Notes under the pieces: model-generated
The model's database searches: none
What the model was told of the DNA's origin: nothing
Seen by the model: only the letters and a program-made list of their open reading frames with translations
Assembly (NCBI GenBank): GCA_025201375.1
Contig: JAIWZP010000063.1
Span: forward strand, 1-64,000
DNA: 64,000 nt
Origin: Gongronella butleri
Lineage: Eukaryota; Mucoromycota; Mucoromycetes; Mucorales; Cunninghamellaceae
Reading direction: 5' to 3'
Shown here: one piece after another, positions 1 through 10,505 of the stretch
How positions within the stretch are numbered: the stretch's first letter is position 1
Layout of the letters: every line of letters begins with the position of its first letter
Translations under genes and position numbers: made by a program

Positions 1-50
1 TTCCTCGTTTCTCTCTCTATTTCTCTCTCTCTCTCATTTTTTTTTGTTAC

Positions 51-595
51 CTCCTCGTCGGTAAAATGATCGCCCATGGTCGTCATGCACTCGCGCAGGT
101 AGTCGGCGTCGATGGTGCCTGAAGCATCATCGTCAAAGGCGGCAAATGCGCTTGTGATGGCCTGTGCCGAGTCTGTGCCGCTGAATTTCTCAGCCATCAG
201 TGTAAGAAACACGGTGAATGTGACGGGTGCGTTTGCCTCGGCAAGCATGCTGCTGATTTGATCCTTGGAAATGGGCTGGCCTGCAGTGTTGCGAGAGGGT
301 TGGGAACCAGATGAGATTGACGGAGATTTTTTTTTCTTTTTTGTGATGTTACCTATGCGTTCAAAGGTCTCCTCAAGGTCTTTTGCGTCGACCTTGTCGT
401 CCCCATTGGAGTCCATGATACGGAACACCTCTCGGAACTCTTTGACTTGGTGGTCCTCGAAGAAACGAAAAGCATTGGACACTTGGCGTGTGGTTTGGGG
501 CTTGCTTTGGGTGGGCTACATCCAAAAAATGAGCGTTGTGCTTTTTTTTTTTTTTATTCACTCTTTTTTGTTCTTTTTACCTCGGATACAGTCAT
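51..595 (-). CDS. Myosin regulatory light chain (EF-hand), 3' end beyond left edge
   Basis: Regulatory light chain that binds the neck of a conventional myosin heavy chain and tunes actomyosin contraction, for example at the cytokinetic ring. Exons read as 595-581 (MTVSE), 515-353 and 280-51; a further intron starts at 50 and runs off the window, so about 136 residues are visible of the usual 160-170. Exon 2 has an Arg-Gln-Val-Ser-Asn-Ala-Phe segment just before the first EF-hand, which matches the position of the regulatory phosphoserine of the family. The first EF loop is DSNGDDKVDAKD. Exon 3 carries the second and third EF regions (LTLMAEKFSGTD, FDDDASGTIDADYLRE). The start was chosen because the five-codon exon 1 joins in frame to exon 2 across a clean GT-AG intron. 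Family assignment is strong; the C-terminus is not visible. Confidence 0.9.
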
Positions 596-861
596 GGCTG
601 GCGAAAAATAATAGACAAAAGGGACGGAAAGAAAAGAAAAGACGAGGAAAAAGAACGAAAAAAGGGCGCGACGATCAGCCATTTAAGGCACTGGGCATAA
701 CATTTCCCTTTTTGGGATGCATTTATGCATGATCCTTGACAGGCCCTCTTTTTTTCGACGTTGGACAGAGCAGCATCCACATTGCCGGACAGCCCCATGT
801 TGGCCATTTGTGCCTGTCTATTCATGCGAGCTTAAAAAAGGATAAAGTGCACCGCACGCCG

Positions 862-1108
862 GCATCACGCGACTCGTTTGGCGTCCAACAACAAGGCCAT
901 GGTTTCTCCCCCTTTGGAACTGGGTGCCAAGGAATGGGAGTGCGCGTGATTTAAGAGCACGTGTACGTTTTGCGCAAAATGAGTCGCATTTATCAAGCTA
1001 AACCGAGTGGGTTTGTTATCTCTCAGGTACACGTTTTTTTTCCCACTACGACTGAGGGGATCTTCGGTGTTTCCCGACCGTCCGCTGCCCAGGGACGACG
1101 GATCGTGA
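862..1108. repeat. Direct-repeat block, partner of 4282-4500
   Basis: This block upstream of the phosphodiesterase gene resembles 4282-4500 almost throughout, with small indels. Shared landmarks are GCATCACGCGACTCG at the start, GGGTGCCAAGGAATGGGAG in the middle and CCAGGGACGACGGATCGTGAA at the end. It has no convincing coding potential. The rest of 596-1244 shows only T-rich and A-rich runs. Confidence 0.75.
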
Positions 1109-1244
1109 ATTTTTCCGCCCTAAAAAAGGTGCTATTCCTTCGTAATCATTTTGCCTTTTTTTCTTCCCTGGTTTCACACTTTTTTTTCGCTTTTTTTTTC
1201 TATCTTTTTTACTAGCCCAAGCACGATCCCATACCCACCCCAGT

Positions 1245-2279
1245 ATGACTGTCGACGAGCCTGCCAAACGTTAGTGGTGTCAAAAGGGGAGGGTGTTTTG
1301 CGAGTGATTTTCTTTTTGGGGTTGTCTCATAGTCCCAACTCTCTTTTTTCCGGGTTTGCGACAGGCCCGAGCCCTCCTGCTGTCATTGGTCATCGTGGGT
1401 ACAGTGGCAAATACCCTGAAAACACGCTGCTTTCATACAAAATGGCGGTCGAGGCGGGCACAACGGCTCTAGAAGGAGGTAAAACGGGGACATGGAGATG
1501 CAACGGAGATACCAATGGGCTGGATTTTTTTTTTTTTAGATATCCGACTGAGCAAGGACAAGCAGCTGATGATGATGCATGATTTGACGTTGCAGCGGAC
1601 GACGACGGGCATGGGTCCGCTTGTTGAGCACGATTACTTTGGCGACATGGATCAATTGCGGACCAAAGTGGGCGACCAGCCCTTGTCGCGGCTCAATGAC
1701 GTGCTGGACTTTTTGGTGGAGCCTGGTTTGCCCGAGGACCTGTGGATGATCATTGACATCAAGTTTGACAATGCATTGGAGATCATGGACCTTGTGCATG
1801 AGCTTGTGCACAGCGATGCGTACAAGGACAAGCAAGAATTGTTGCAAAAGCGCGTTGTGCTTGGCATCTGGCGGCCGGATTTTCTTGCGAAAACGCGCGA
1901 GCTGTTTGGTGACGCATACAAGGTGTGTTTTATTGGGTTTTCGGTGTCTGGCGCACGCAAGCACTTTTTGGGCAAGGTGGACTACCTGTCCATGGCGTTT
2001 CCGGCCTTGGCAGATGCCGATGGGCTTCAATTCATGCGCGACGCGCAGGCGGCCAACCAAAAAGTGCTGTCATGGACCATCAACACGGTGGAACAGATGC
2101 ATACATGTGTGGTGTGGGGCGTCGACGGCATCATTGGCGATCACATTGAACTGATGCTGGAGCAGGTCAAGGCGGACACGCAGAATCACACGCCTCTCAA
2201 GCTGCGTCGCACGCAATTGTATTATTACTGTATCAAAAAGATCATGTCTGTCGCCAGCTACGCGTACATTGGCGTGTGA
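1245..2279 (+). CDS. Glycerophosphodiester phosphodiesterase (GDPD family)
   Basis: Predicted to hydrolyse glycerophosphodiesters to glycerol-3-phosphate and an alcohol. Exons 1245-1269, 1365-1478 and 1540-2279 give 292 residues. Exon 2 opens the TIM-barrel with IGHRG and PENT. The intron 2/exon 3 junction joins as Glu-Gly-Asp-Ile-Arg-Leu, then KDKQLMMMHD supplies the second catalytic histidine region. Later strands carry WMIIDIK, WRPDF and VDGIIGD as expected for the family. The ATG at 1245 was chosen because it splices in frame through a GTTAGT donor; the ATG at 1151 would read a T-rich stretch. No signal peptide or membrane helix is evident, so a cytosolic enzyme is likely. An AATAAA-like signal follows the stop directly. 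It is convergent with NUS1, with a gap of about 65 bp. Confidence 0.9.
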
Positions 2280-2344
2280 AATAAAACAAGGGATGCAAAT
2301 GAGCTTTTTATTGGGTGTGGATGCTGAAAAAAAAGAAAAAAAAG

Positions 2345-3301
2345 TTATCGACCAAAGCGCTGTTCCACTTTTGCATACTTGTAAAGACAATGTGAAAAGA
2401 GTGCATAGTCGAATCGATGGTAATGGGTGGCATTGATGAATTCTGTGTTTTTTAAATGCCATGGGGAATAGCCATTGATGTACAAAAAGTCGTGCGGGAG
2501 GCCGTCGTACACAATCATGAGATCGGGGTCCGTGCCTGTTTTTTAAAAAAAGAAAAAAAAAAAGGGTCAGCCTCGTGGCCAAATTGCCCATATTTTGTTT
2601 TAAAAAGTTGTTGGCCTTGCCTGGTATCAGCGCATTGACGAGGGTCTGATCAATGGCATTGGTGCTCAATTGGTTGGAAACAAGGTGCTGATGGGCGTGT
2701 CGTGCGGCGTGGACGAGATCATTGTGTGCATCGTCCAATGATGCAATGGTGAGCAAAAAGTCATCTTGCGAGGGCACTAAAAAAAAAGGGCAAAAAGGAA
2801 GGAGGGGTGGATGAGCAAAAAGGATGATCCAAGGGAGGCAAGGGATTAATTACCTTGTAATCCATGGATGTGGCACCAATCATGGAGCATGAGATCGTGC
2901 TGTTTATAGATTGGGATGGCAAGGGACTTTAGCTTTCCAGAAGCGTCAAAGAGAGTGAGGGTTTCAATGCCCATGTGCCATGCCCAGCAGGCAACTTGGC
3001 AAAGGTCGTGAATTATGGCGTGCCAGTCGCTGTCGGATCGGTGTAGCTCGGATGACACGACAATACAAAGGTGTGCAGGCACCTTTTTCAGTCGCTGCTT
3101 GTCGCTGTCGAGGTCCATGGGCAACTGGAACTGCTGCCACCGCTGCCAAAGCGTCGTTTGCACAGACCTGCCAGCCAAGTATACCAGGTACAGAATATGC
3201 ACAAGGTAAAGCAGCGTCACGCTGCCCCCGTGGACCACGGCCTCCACAAACGGGTGGTGCTGGGCGTGCCCTTGTGTTGAATATCGAGAGGCAAGACCCA
3301 T
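2345..3301 (-). CDS. NUS1: Dehydrodolichyl diphosphate synthase subunit NUS1 (Nogo-B receptor family)
   Basis: Non-catalytic partner of the cis-prenyltransferase that makes long-chain dehydrodolichyl diphosphate at the ER for glycosylation. Exons 3301-2854, 2776-2621 and 2535-2345 give 264 residues. The N-terminus has hydrophobic stretches (LLYLVHILYLVYLAG). The cis-prenyltransferase fold follows, with LTLFDASGKLK and, in exon 3, MIVYDGLPHDFLYINGYSPW. The protein ends RFGR and so keeps the Arg-x-Gly motif that NUS1 proteins contribute to the active site. Intron 2 begins with GC (CCAG|GCAAGG); reading through it breaks the frame, so a GC-AG intron is required. An upstream in-frame Met at 3349 would add a poly-Phe leader and was not used. 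Assignment is strong. Confidence 0.92.
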
Positions 3302-3414
3302 ATGCAGCGAGAGAGGGGAAAAAAAAAAAAAGGCAAAAAAAAAGAGCAAAAAAGAAAGACAAAAAAAAGGACGAAAAAGAGCGATTTATTTTTGGCAGGC
3401 GTCCGAAACGTGGT

Positions 3415-4121
3415 TCAATCCTTTTCGATCTCTTGGACCTCCTGCTTCGCAGAAGATTTGGTCTCCGCCGCCAGTGTGGAAGGCGACTCAATCTTCAATT
3501 TGCGCAAACGACGACTATTCCACAATAATGCGACAAGGAGCACAAAGAGCATGCCCACCCAGATGCCATAGCCAATATACCAGGCCTGCGCCGGATTTCT
3601 AATGCTCATACCCAGGGGGATGTTGACGAGCGCCAGCAAGGGAAGCACGCGTCCGAGCCAAATGTGGATGGAATTGTGCCACGGCTTGGCCGCGGGAAGC
3701 GCATTCCGCGCCTGTCGACGTTTAAAGATCACGTGGTTCACCAGACCAAGCAAAATTTGCAGCCACGCGCCAAACACAATGATCGTGCCAAACACCTGAG
3801 CAAAATCGCGACAAAATGGATAAAAAATGGGTTACACACGCGGTTTTTTTTTTTTTGTTTTGTGCCTTTTTTTTCGCGACTTGCTGAGTGTGTTATGGAC
3901 TTGGTGGTGTCACTGGCTGCAAAAGCGCAGCCTGTGGCCACTGTCAGAGGCAAAAGAACGCCAAAGCCCATAATCATCATATGCGCCTTGGCCCACCATG
4001 ACTTTTCGTATGCGCGGCCGTACATGGCGAGCCCAATAGCCAAGGGCACCGCCAGCAGCCATGTGTACGCCATCATGGCCGCGTGTGCCCACACAAGATT
4101 CATTGTTGTAGCTTGATCCAT
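3415..4121 (-). CDS. Cytochrome b561-type five-helix membrane protein, copy A
   Basis: Two exons, 4121-3885 (79 codons) and 3795-3415, give 205 residues with five hydrophobic helices. Histidines sit where the cytochrome b561/ferric reductase transmembrane core places its haem ligands: MNLVWAHAAMM, WWAKAHMMIMGFG, LLGLVNHVIF and WHNSIHIWLGR. Proteins of this group move electrons across membranes; substrate and compartment cannot be told from sequence. The C-terminal tail is charged (Lys/Glu-rich). The intron starts with GC in a good context (CTCA|GCAAGT), and only that donor keeps phase 0; copy B uses the same site. The copies are near identical in exon 2 and differ more near the exon 1 end. 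DOMON or other soluble domains are absent, so it is shorter than CYBDOM proteins. Confidence 0.82.
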
Positions 4122-4281
4122 TCTCTCGCTCTTTTTTTTTTTTTTTTTTGTCTTTTAGGAAACAAAAAAAGGACAGAAAAGCCCAAAAACGAAGGTGTTT
4201 CTCCTTTTTTATTGTAACTGGCATGGCAATGAGGAACCATTGGAGGGGGGGGGACGCGTATGAAAATCTCTTTTGTGGCGT

Positions 4282-4500
4282 CATCACGCGACTCGCTTGG
4301 CGTCCAACAAAAGGCCTATGGCTTTTTTTCCTTTGGAATTGGGTGCCAAGAAATGGGAGCGTGCGTGATTTAAGAGCACGGGACACATTTTGCCCAAAAT
4401 GAGTCGCGTTTATCAAGCATCCGTTATCTCAGCGCACTATGACTGAGGGGATCTTCGGTGTTCCCCATCCGTCCGCTGCCCAGGGACGACGGATCGTGAA
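4282..4500. repeat. Direct-repeat block, partner of 862-1108
   Basis: Lies between the two cytochrome b561-like copies and abuts the 3' flank of copy B. It matches 862-1108 from the TCATCACGCGACTCG start to the GGACGACGGATCGTGAA end. The arrangement suggests it was carried in when copy B or its flank was duplicated. Confidence 0.75.
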
Positions 4501-4541
4501 AAAAGAGCGATTTTATTTTTGGCAGGCGTCTGAAACGTAGT

Positions 4542-5249
4542 TCAATCCTTTTCGATCTCTTGGACCTCCTCCTTGGCAGAAGATTCGGCATCCGCCGCCA
4601 GGGTGGAAGACGACTCAATCTTCAATTTGCGCAAACGATGGCTATTCCACAATAAGGCGACAAAGAGCACGAAGAGCATGCCCACCCAGATGCCATAGCC
4701 AATGTACCAGGCCTGCGCCGGCTTTTTAATGCGCATGCCCAGGGGGATGTTGACGAGAGCCAGCAAGGGAAGCACGCGTCCGAGCCAAATGTGGATGGAA
4801 TTGTGCCACGGCTTGGTCGCGGGAAGCGCATTCCGCGCCTGTCGACGTTTAAAGATTACGTGGTTCACCAGACCAAGCAAAATTTGCAGCCACGCGCCAA
4901 ACACAATGATCGTGCCAAACAACTGAGCAAAATCGCGACAAAATGAATAAAAAATGGGTTACACACGCGTTTTTTTTTTTTTTTGTTCTGTGCTTTTTTT
5001 TTCGCGACTTGCTGAGTGTGTTCTAGGCTTGATGGTGCCGCCGGCCGTAAAAGCGCAGCCCGCGGCCACTGTCAGAGGCAAAACGACGCCAAAGCCCATA
5101 ATCATCATATGCGCCTTGCCCCACCATGGCTTTTCGTATGCGCGACCATACATGGCGAGCCCAATGGCCAAGGGCACCGCCAGCAGCCATGTGTACGCCA
5201 TCATGGCCGCGTGTGCCCACACAAGATTCATTTTTGTAGCATGATCCAT
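4542..5249 (-). CDS. Cytochrome b561-type five-helix membrane protein, copy B
   Basis: Tandem duplicate of the neighbouring gene: exon 1 5249-5013 (79 codons), exon 2 4922-4542, same length, same GC-AG intron and same phase. The haem-ligand histidines of copy A are all kept (WAHAAMM, GKAHMMIMGFG, GLVNHVIF, HNSIHIWLGR). Most differences are conservative or fall at the exon 1/exon 2 boundary, for example THS|VFGT in copy A and THS|LFGT in copy B. The flanking 5' leader (TTTTAGGAAACAAAAAA-type) and the 3' flank are duplicated too, so this is a recent segmental duplication of about 1.1 kb. Both copies are open, so both may be functional. The function is inferred only at family level. Confidence 0.82.
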
Positions 5250-5393
5250 TCTCTTTTTTTTTTGTCTTTTAGGAAAAAAAAAAGGGTAGAAAAGCAAAAA
5301 AGAAGGCGCTTCTCCTTTTTTATTGTAGCTGGAATGGCAATGGGGAACCATTGCAGGGGGAGAGGCGCATGAAATCCTGTTTTTGCGAAGGAG

Positions 5394-8300
5394 TTAGGTT
5401 AGCCTGACCGCGTCCAGCAGCTCTTCCTTTGGTTCTTTCATGTCATCAGGTATAAAGGCAAGCAAGCGATCAAAGACGCGATTGCGCTGCGCAAAGAGAT
5501 CTAAAAAAAAAACGAGATACAAAAAAAGAGGACAAATGGAGGAAAAATGAGGCTGTCGCTTTCAACTCCTTTTTTTTTTTTTTTTGGGTCGTACCTGAGT
5601 CGATGTCGTCCAGCTCGCTAGTAATTTCCGAGGGTTCCGACGAGAGGCACAAGCGCGCGCACAATTGGCGGAATTCATAAAGCTCCTGGGCATTGTCGTG
5701 GTTGACAAGGGGCGTCAGACGCGACCGCAGGTAATCCAGAGCCTCGAGCAAGGAATCATCCGATGACGCGATACACATTTCCTTTAGATGTTGCATGCGC
5801 ACGAGGTACATGGATTGGCGCAGGATGTCGTCGGGATTTGGCCTAGATCAGAGTCATTTTAACGTGTTAAGCCTTCTTTTTTTTTTTTTTTCGCGCGCTT
5901 ATCATACCTGTAAAGGGAGAGTTGCCAAAAGTCGTCCAATCGCTTGTTTGTACACTCGCGATCGCCTGGATTGCCGCCAAAGACGAATTGAGATTTTGTG
6001 ATGGGGTCATAGACCATTTGGTGGGCAAAGCGTGGGCACGGCTCCATATGCTTGAGATTGGCCAAGGCATGATTTTGATAGACCTTTGTCCACTGATCCG
6101 AGTCGATCGAGTAGACCCATAGGCCATTTTTCACCATGTCGGCGCTCTGCTGCTTCATGTAGCCGGAAAGCACGTATATTTCATTGCTGATTGGATCAAT
6201 GGTGGCGCGCTGCGTATAGCCTGCATCTGGGCCACCCTCGCGCGAGAAATCCGGCGAAATGTCCTTGACGACATTGGTATCGATCCCAAAGGTAATCATG
6301 TCGGACAAATAGTCCTTGACGCGCTGGCCGGCAAAAATGTACAGCTGCCGCTTGCCAGGATGGAAAAGCATTGAATGCCCGACACGCGACTTGATTGTGC
6401 GCACCTCGTCGTCGTCCGATGGCATAGGGCTGCTTGAGCTGTCGGCCGCCACCAGGCGCCAATCGTTGCTCGCAATGTGGTACGCGTAAAGCCCACTATA
6501 AATGTGCACCGTGCTGTCATAGCTCACCTTGCGCCCGCCAAATACGTACAACGTGTCTGTCGCGCTGTCCAGACTCATTTGGTGGTCAAAAATCACGCCA
6601 GGGCCCTTTTCCTCCTTTTTTTTAAAAAAAGAGACGCGTTAGCGTCCTCTTTTTCTTTCTTTCTTTCTCTCTCTCTTTTTTTTTTTACGCGTCAATTTTA
6701 CGCCCTTTTCTCTTTTTTTTCCCTCATTTTTCTCGTCTTCCTTCTCCAATTCCTCTCTGTCGCTCTCCCTTTTTTTGTACAGAGGTATTGTCGCTGATTT
6801 TGATCCATTGCTGGTGATCTGTGTAATAGCGATAAAAATCGGCGGTGTGGCGTTGATCCTGCACGGCCTGGCACTCTGCATAGCGGCCAAGGACAAAGAT
6901 AGAGCGCGTCTTGGGATCAAAAATCATCTTGTGACAAGAGCGCGCGCCGGGGCCGCCATACCTATTGGAAAACCAGGGAGCAAAAATGAGAATAAAAATG
7001 GGATTGGTTCATTTTGGACGTGCGATTGTGTGTCGGTGGCAAGCAGGTGCCATTGTTCTTGATCAATGTCATAGACCCAGAAATCGGCAAGATCGTCGCT
7101 GCCGTTCCAGCCGCCCAGCAAGTAGATTTTGCGTCCGGCGACGTCGATGCACATTTGATGGCCTCCGCGTGGACTGGGCGTGTCGCCGTCCTGATTGGTT
7201 GCCCAGAGGCGGCGCCAGGTGGCTCGATAGGGGGCGCCGGCGCAATAGTGCTGATAGATGCCCTCCTCGTGCAATTGGTGCAGGATGGACTCGACCGCGT
7301 TCAAATCGCCATGTTGCACGAGTTCACGATGCAATTGCGTAAGCAATGGATGTTCCAGCGACACACCCGTGCGCTGCTGAAGCAATTCAAACAGATGCAT
7401 CATGTTGCGCTGTCGAAAGTGCTTTAGACACAGCCGCGTCGTCTGAAACTCTTGGTACTATAAAAAAAAAAGCAATTGGCAATGTGCGGATGGTGTGACG
7501 CAAGACTGAGACCCCGCGTTACCTGGTGGTATTGTTTCACGACATTGGCCATTGTGTCGCGGTCTTTGATGCCTTCCACCATCACAAACCAGATGCTGTA
7601 ATTAAAGTTGGCGCCAAACGTGGCGAGAGGCACGATTTTCAGGAATTGTATGGGAAACACCTAAGCAAAAAAAAAATGACCAAATGTCAAAAAAAAAAAA
7701 AAAAAAAAAGGGGAGGACACAATTCATGGGGGTATGTGTGCCCTGTGACCATGTACCATTTGGCTGGCGCGTGTACGCAATTCAAACGATTCTTGCTCCG
7801 TGTCATTCTTCAAACCTACAGTGATACGTGCAATGTTAGACGAAAAAAAAAAAAAAAATCCACTGCTTTTTTTTTCTTTCTTACCATTGTGGAGCAGCTC
7901 CATCATGTTTTCAGGCGTGGGCCCACCAAACACTTTGAACTCCTTTAGGTTACACACATGCGCTTTTCGAGATCAAAAAAGAAGAATTGATCAAAATGTC
8001 GCTTTCCAAATGGCGCTTTGGTCATTGTACCTCGATGAAACTTGCCAAAAGTGATGCGTTCTATGTTGCCTCGGCGGGGTGTTCCAAAGTTACAAAGCAA
8101 AAAGTCGTCAGCTTTCCTCGGGAACTTTTTTTTTATATACATGATTACGTGCGACGACGGGGGCACCAAAGGCCAAGGTGACGAATTGGTCTTGATCATG
8201 CGTGCCAGAGGACCACCTGGATGCCTGGTCAGTGGGCCTGTTTTCGCCAATGGCCCTGGGATGGTAATTGCCAGAGTGAGACGAGTAAGAGTGGATCGTA

Positions 8301-8425
8301 AAAGGTAGCACGGTCCGGGTCATCTGATCCACCAACTGACTTGTGGCGCGTTTCTGCACGCCATTGCCTTGTATGCAGGGCACAACCACATCGTCGCCAC
8401 CTACTCGCTCCTTTTTCATGCCCAT
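5394..8425 (-). CDS. MKLN1: Muskelin (discoidin, LisH/CTLH, kelch repeats)
   Basis: Muskelin is the substrate- or scaffold-type kelch subunit associated with CTLH/GID ubiquitin ligases. Ten exons give about 754 residues, close to animal muskelins: 8425-8149, 8069-8031, 7962-7885, 7815-7757, 7660-7523, 7457-7024, 6961-6781, 6611-5908, 5842-5595 and 5500-5394. The N-terminal discoidin-like part has the diagnostic HVCNLKEFKVFGG across an intron. LisH/CTLH-type helices follow (LCLKHFRQRNMMHLFELLQ), then kelch repeats (RGGHQMCIDVAG, ARSCHKMIFDP, FDHQMSLDS, PCPRFAHQMVYDP) and the conserved C-terminal helical tail. Splice joins were fixed by reading frame and family conservation. The donor after exon 6 is weak (ATC|GCACGT). 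The true start may use a further exon near 8506-8486 (MDPCKIQ) spliced to an acceptor within the chosen first exon. Confidence 0.92.
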
Positions 8426-9020
8426 GTTGTGAAAAAGCAAAAAAAAAAATAAAATAAAAGAAACAAAAAGGATAAGGAGATTTTTACCTGTATTTTACAA
8501 GGATCCATGGATGCACGGTGGATTTTTTTTTCGGTTTTTTTTTTCCCTGTCTTTCTCACTTTTTTTTTTGGCCCTTGTCCATTGTTTCCCTGTATTCTGT
8601 CGATCATGAGAGTCGGATTGGGGGGGGGAGGAAGGGAAAGCGGGGGGAGAGGGGGCCGGAAACGGCGGAAAGAGTGATTGGAGCAGATGCTCCGCCGTCC
8701 GCGGCGTCCAACCAAAAGGTGCCTCCCCCCCTTTTTTTGGCTTCTCTTCTCTCTTTTTTATTGTTCTCCTCCACGGGCTCCTATTTTACGCATCTCTCTT
8801 TCTTTTCTTTTCAACCCTTTGAAAGAAGAAAGCAGAGTGCGAACCGCCACTGACCTCTTTTTCTATTGTCCCCCCTCTCGCTCGTTCTTTCTTCTTCTTC
8901 TTCTCTCTCTCTCTTTATTGTCTCCTTTCCCTTTTTTACGATCCTTTTTGAACACTCCAACAAAAACACACCCACTCCTTTTTTTATTTTTTATTTTATT
9001 TTTTTTTTTTTTGCAAGAAA
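8426..9020. promoter_or_regulatory. Shared promoter region between divergent genes
   Basis: Separates muskelin (minus) from the Zn2Cys6 factor (plus), so it must hold both promoters unless muskelin has an extra 5' exon here. It is strongly pyrimidine-rich on the plus strand from about 8740 to 9015, ending in T-runs just before the ATG at 9021. No clear TATA box was seen. Confidence 0.4.
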
Positions 9021-9860
9021 ATGTCCTCTGAAGACACCTCTATCAAACCAGAGCCACGCACACCCATGTCACCGTCTACATCGACGGCCACGGCATCGTC
9101 GTCATCGGGCGCAGGCGCGGAGCCGCGGCAAAAACGAGCGAAAATTGTCAGTGCGTGTAGCGAATGTCGGCGCAAAAAGACGAAATGCAATGGCGAGCAG
9201 CCGTGCCGCAATTGCATCAAATCGTCTGCACAGTGCATCTATCCGACGTCGCATAATGACGACCGGCGCAATGGGCCCAGTAAGCAAGCGCTCGAGGCCA
9301 TTGAGGATCGTCTCAAGGCCATTGAAGACATGCTCCGTACGATTATCCAGGCGCAAGTGTCGGCCGGCGATCTCGATTCTTCGGCTCTTAGCCGCCTGAT
9401 GCATCATCAGCAGCAGCAGCAACAGCAACATCAACAACAACAACAACAGCAGGCGCATGCGGCGTCTCCACCTTACGCCAACATGTACATCTCGCCTTCC
9501 TCCTCGTCCACCATGATCACCCCTTCCTCATCCACCGCATCCTCTTCCAATGTTGCCGCCATGGCCCCCTCGCCCCCTGCTGCACCATTACCGCCACACA
9601 GCTCGGCCTCGCCCCCGCCTCCCTCACACCCTCATCACCACCACCCACATACGCAGCCCACTGCACAACATGCCCCAAATTCGCCCCCACCGTCGTCGGC
9701 CGCTCACGATATTCGCCTCCCCTCCATCCGCAGCTTGTCCACGTCCGCTCCAGATCACCCATTGCCGCCCTTGAGTGTCCCAGACTATTATTATGCAGGC
9801 TCGCCTCCTCCTCGCGCCAGTGTCGACGCCGGTTCGGCCGACAGAAAGCGCAAACGATGA
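9021..9860 (+). CDS. Zn2Cys6 binuclear-cluster transcription factor
   Basis: Single-exon, 279-residue nuclear DNA-binding protein. Six cysteines at about residues 46, 49, 56, 62, 65 and 72 fit CX2CX6CX5CX2CX6C exactly, preceded by a basic run (RQKRAK). A short amphipathic helix (LEAIEDRLKAIEDMLRTII) follows and is the likely dimerisation coiled coil. The rest is low complexity: a Gln/His tract encoded by CAG/CAA repeats at about 9410-9450, then Ser/Pro/His-rich sequence ending in a basic RKRKR tail. The fungal-specific middle homology region normally found in larger members is absent, so the protein is short. Target genes cannot be inferred. The gene has no introns, unlike its neighbours. Confidence 0.9.
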   Translation: MSSEDTSIKPEPRTPMSPSTSTATASSSSGAGAEPRQKRAKIVSACSECRRKKTKCNGEQPCRNCIKSSAQCIYPTSHNDDRRNGPSKQALEAIEDRLKAIEDMLRTIIQAQVSAGDLDSSALSRLMHHQQQQQQQHQQQQQQQAHAASPPYANMYISPSSSSTMITPSSSTASSSNVAAMAPSPPAAPLPPHSSASPPPPSHPHHHHPHTQPTAQHAPNSPPPSSAAHDIRLPSIRSLSTSAPDHPLPPLSVPDYYYAGSPPPRASVDAGSADRKRKR

Positions 9861-10505
9861 TCGCCCACTCTTTTTTTTTTTTTTTTTTTTATTTTTTTGT
9901 CTTTTTTATTTTTTCTTTCTCTCCCCCTCCACTCCTCCATTTTGTTACATTTAGTTTTTCTTTTTTTTTTTTTTATCGTCTGTACTTGATTGTTCTCATC
10001 CTGACGCCCCTTGGATTTGCATTGTTGAACAAGCAATCCACTGGGTGCCAGAGCGATTTAATAAAGCAACCTCAGTTGTCATAGACGCTGATGTCGGCCT
10101 CGTGACCTGTGGGAACGCCCCCTTTTTACTTTTTTTTTTCTTTGCTTTTGGGGGGGAGGGAGCAAAAACAGCGCAACGGGCCAATTCTCGGCACCAATTG
10201 ATGGCGGCCATCTTTCCAATGCCCATTTTGGAAAAGTATGGGGAAACGGGAAAAAAAAGAGCGAGTCGCCCCTTTGCCAAGCAATGAAGCAACAACAAAA
10301 GGGAGGTTGGCCAGCTTCAGCATCGTTTTAACAGCGTTGCCCGTCCGCGTGGCACGCATGTCAAGCGCGCTTGGAGCCCAACTCACGTGCATCAACATGC
10401 TTTTTTTCTTTTTTTTTTTGGCCCTGGCTGTGGGCGGAGGGCGGGGACAACCTGTCAAAGCGCCGCCATCCGTCCCCCCTTTTTCCCGCCCTGGGTTGCT
10501 CCAGC
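9861..10505. other. Intergenic, T-rich, no gene seen
   Basis: Holds long T-runs after the stop of the transcription factor (9870-9975), A/G-rich DNA and the presumed promoter of the BAG gene. No ORF here has recognisable features. Confidence 0.5.

Noticed and set aside
373..561. Minus-strand frame over the myosin light chain exon 2
   Set aside because: Wrong frame of a real exon; the correct frame gives the EF-hand protein.
265..732. Plus-strand 155-aa frame at the left edge
   Set aside because: Antisense to myosin light chain exons; poly-Phe stretches come from intron T-runs.
9550..9774. Pro/His-rich plus-strand frame in the transcription factor
   Set aside because: Alternative frame of the low-complexity region of the Zn2Cys6 gene.
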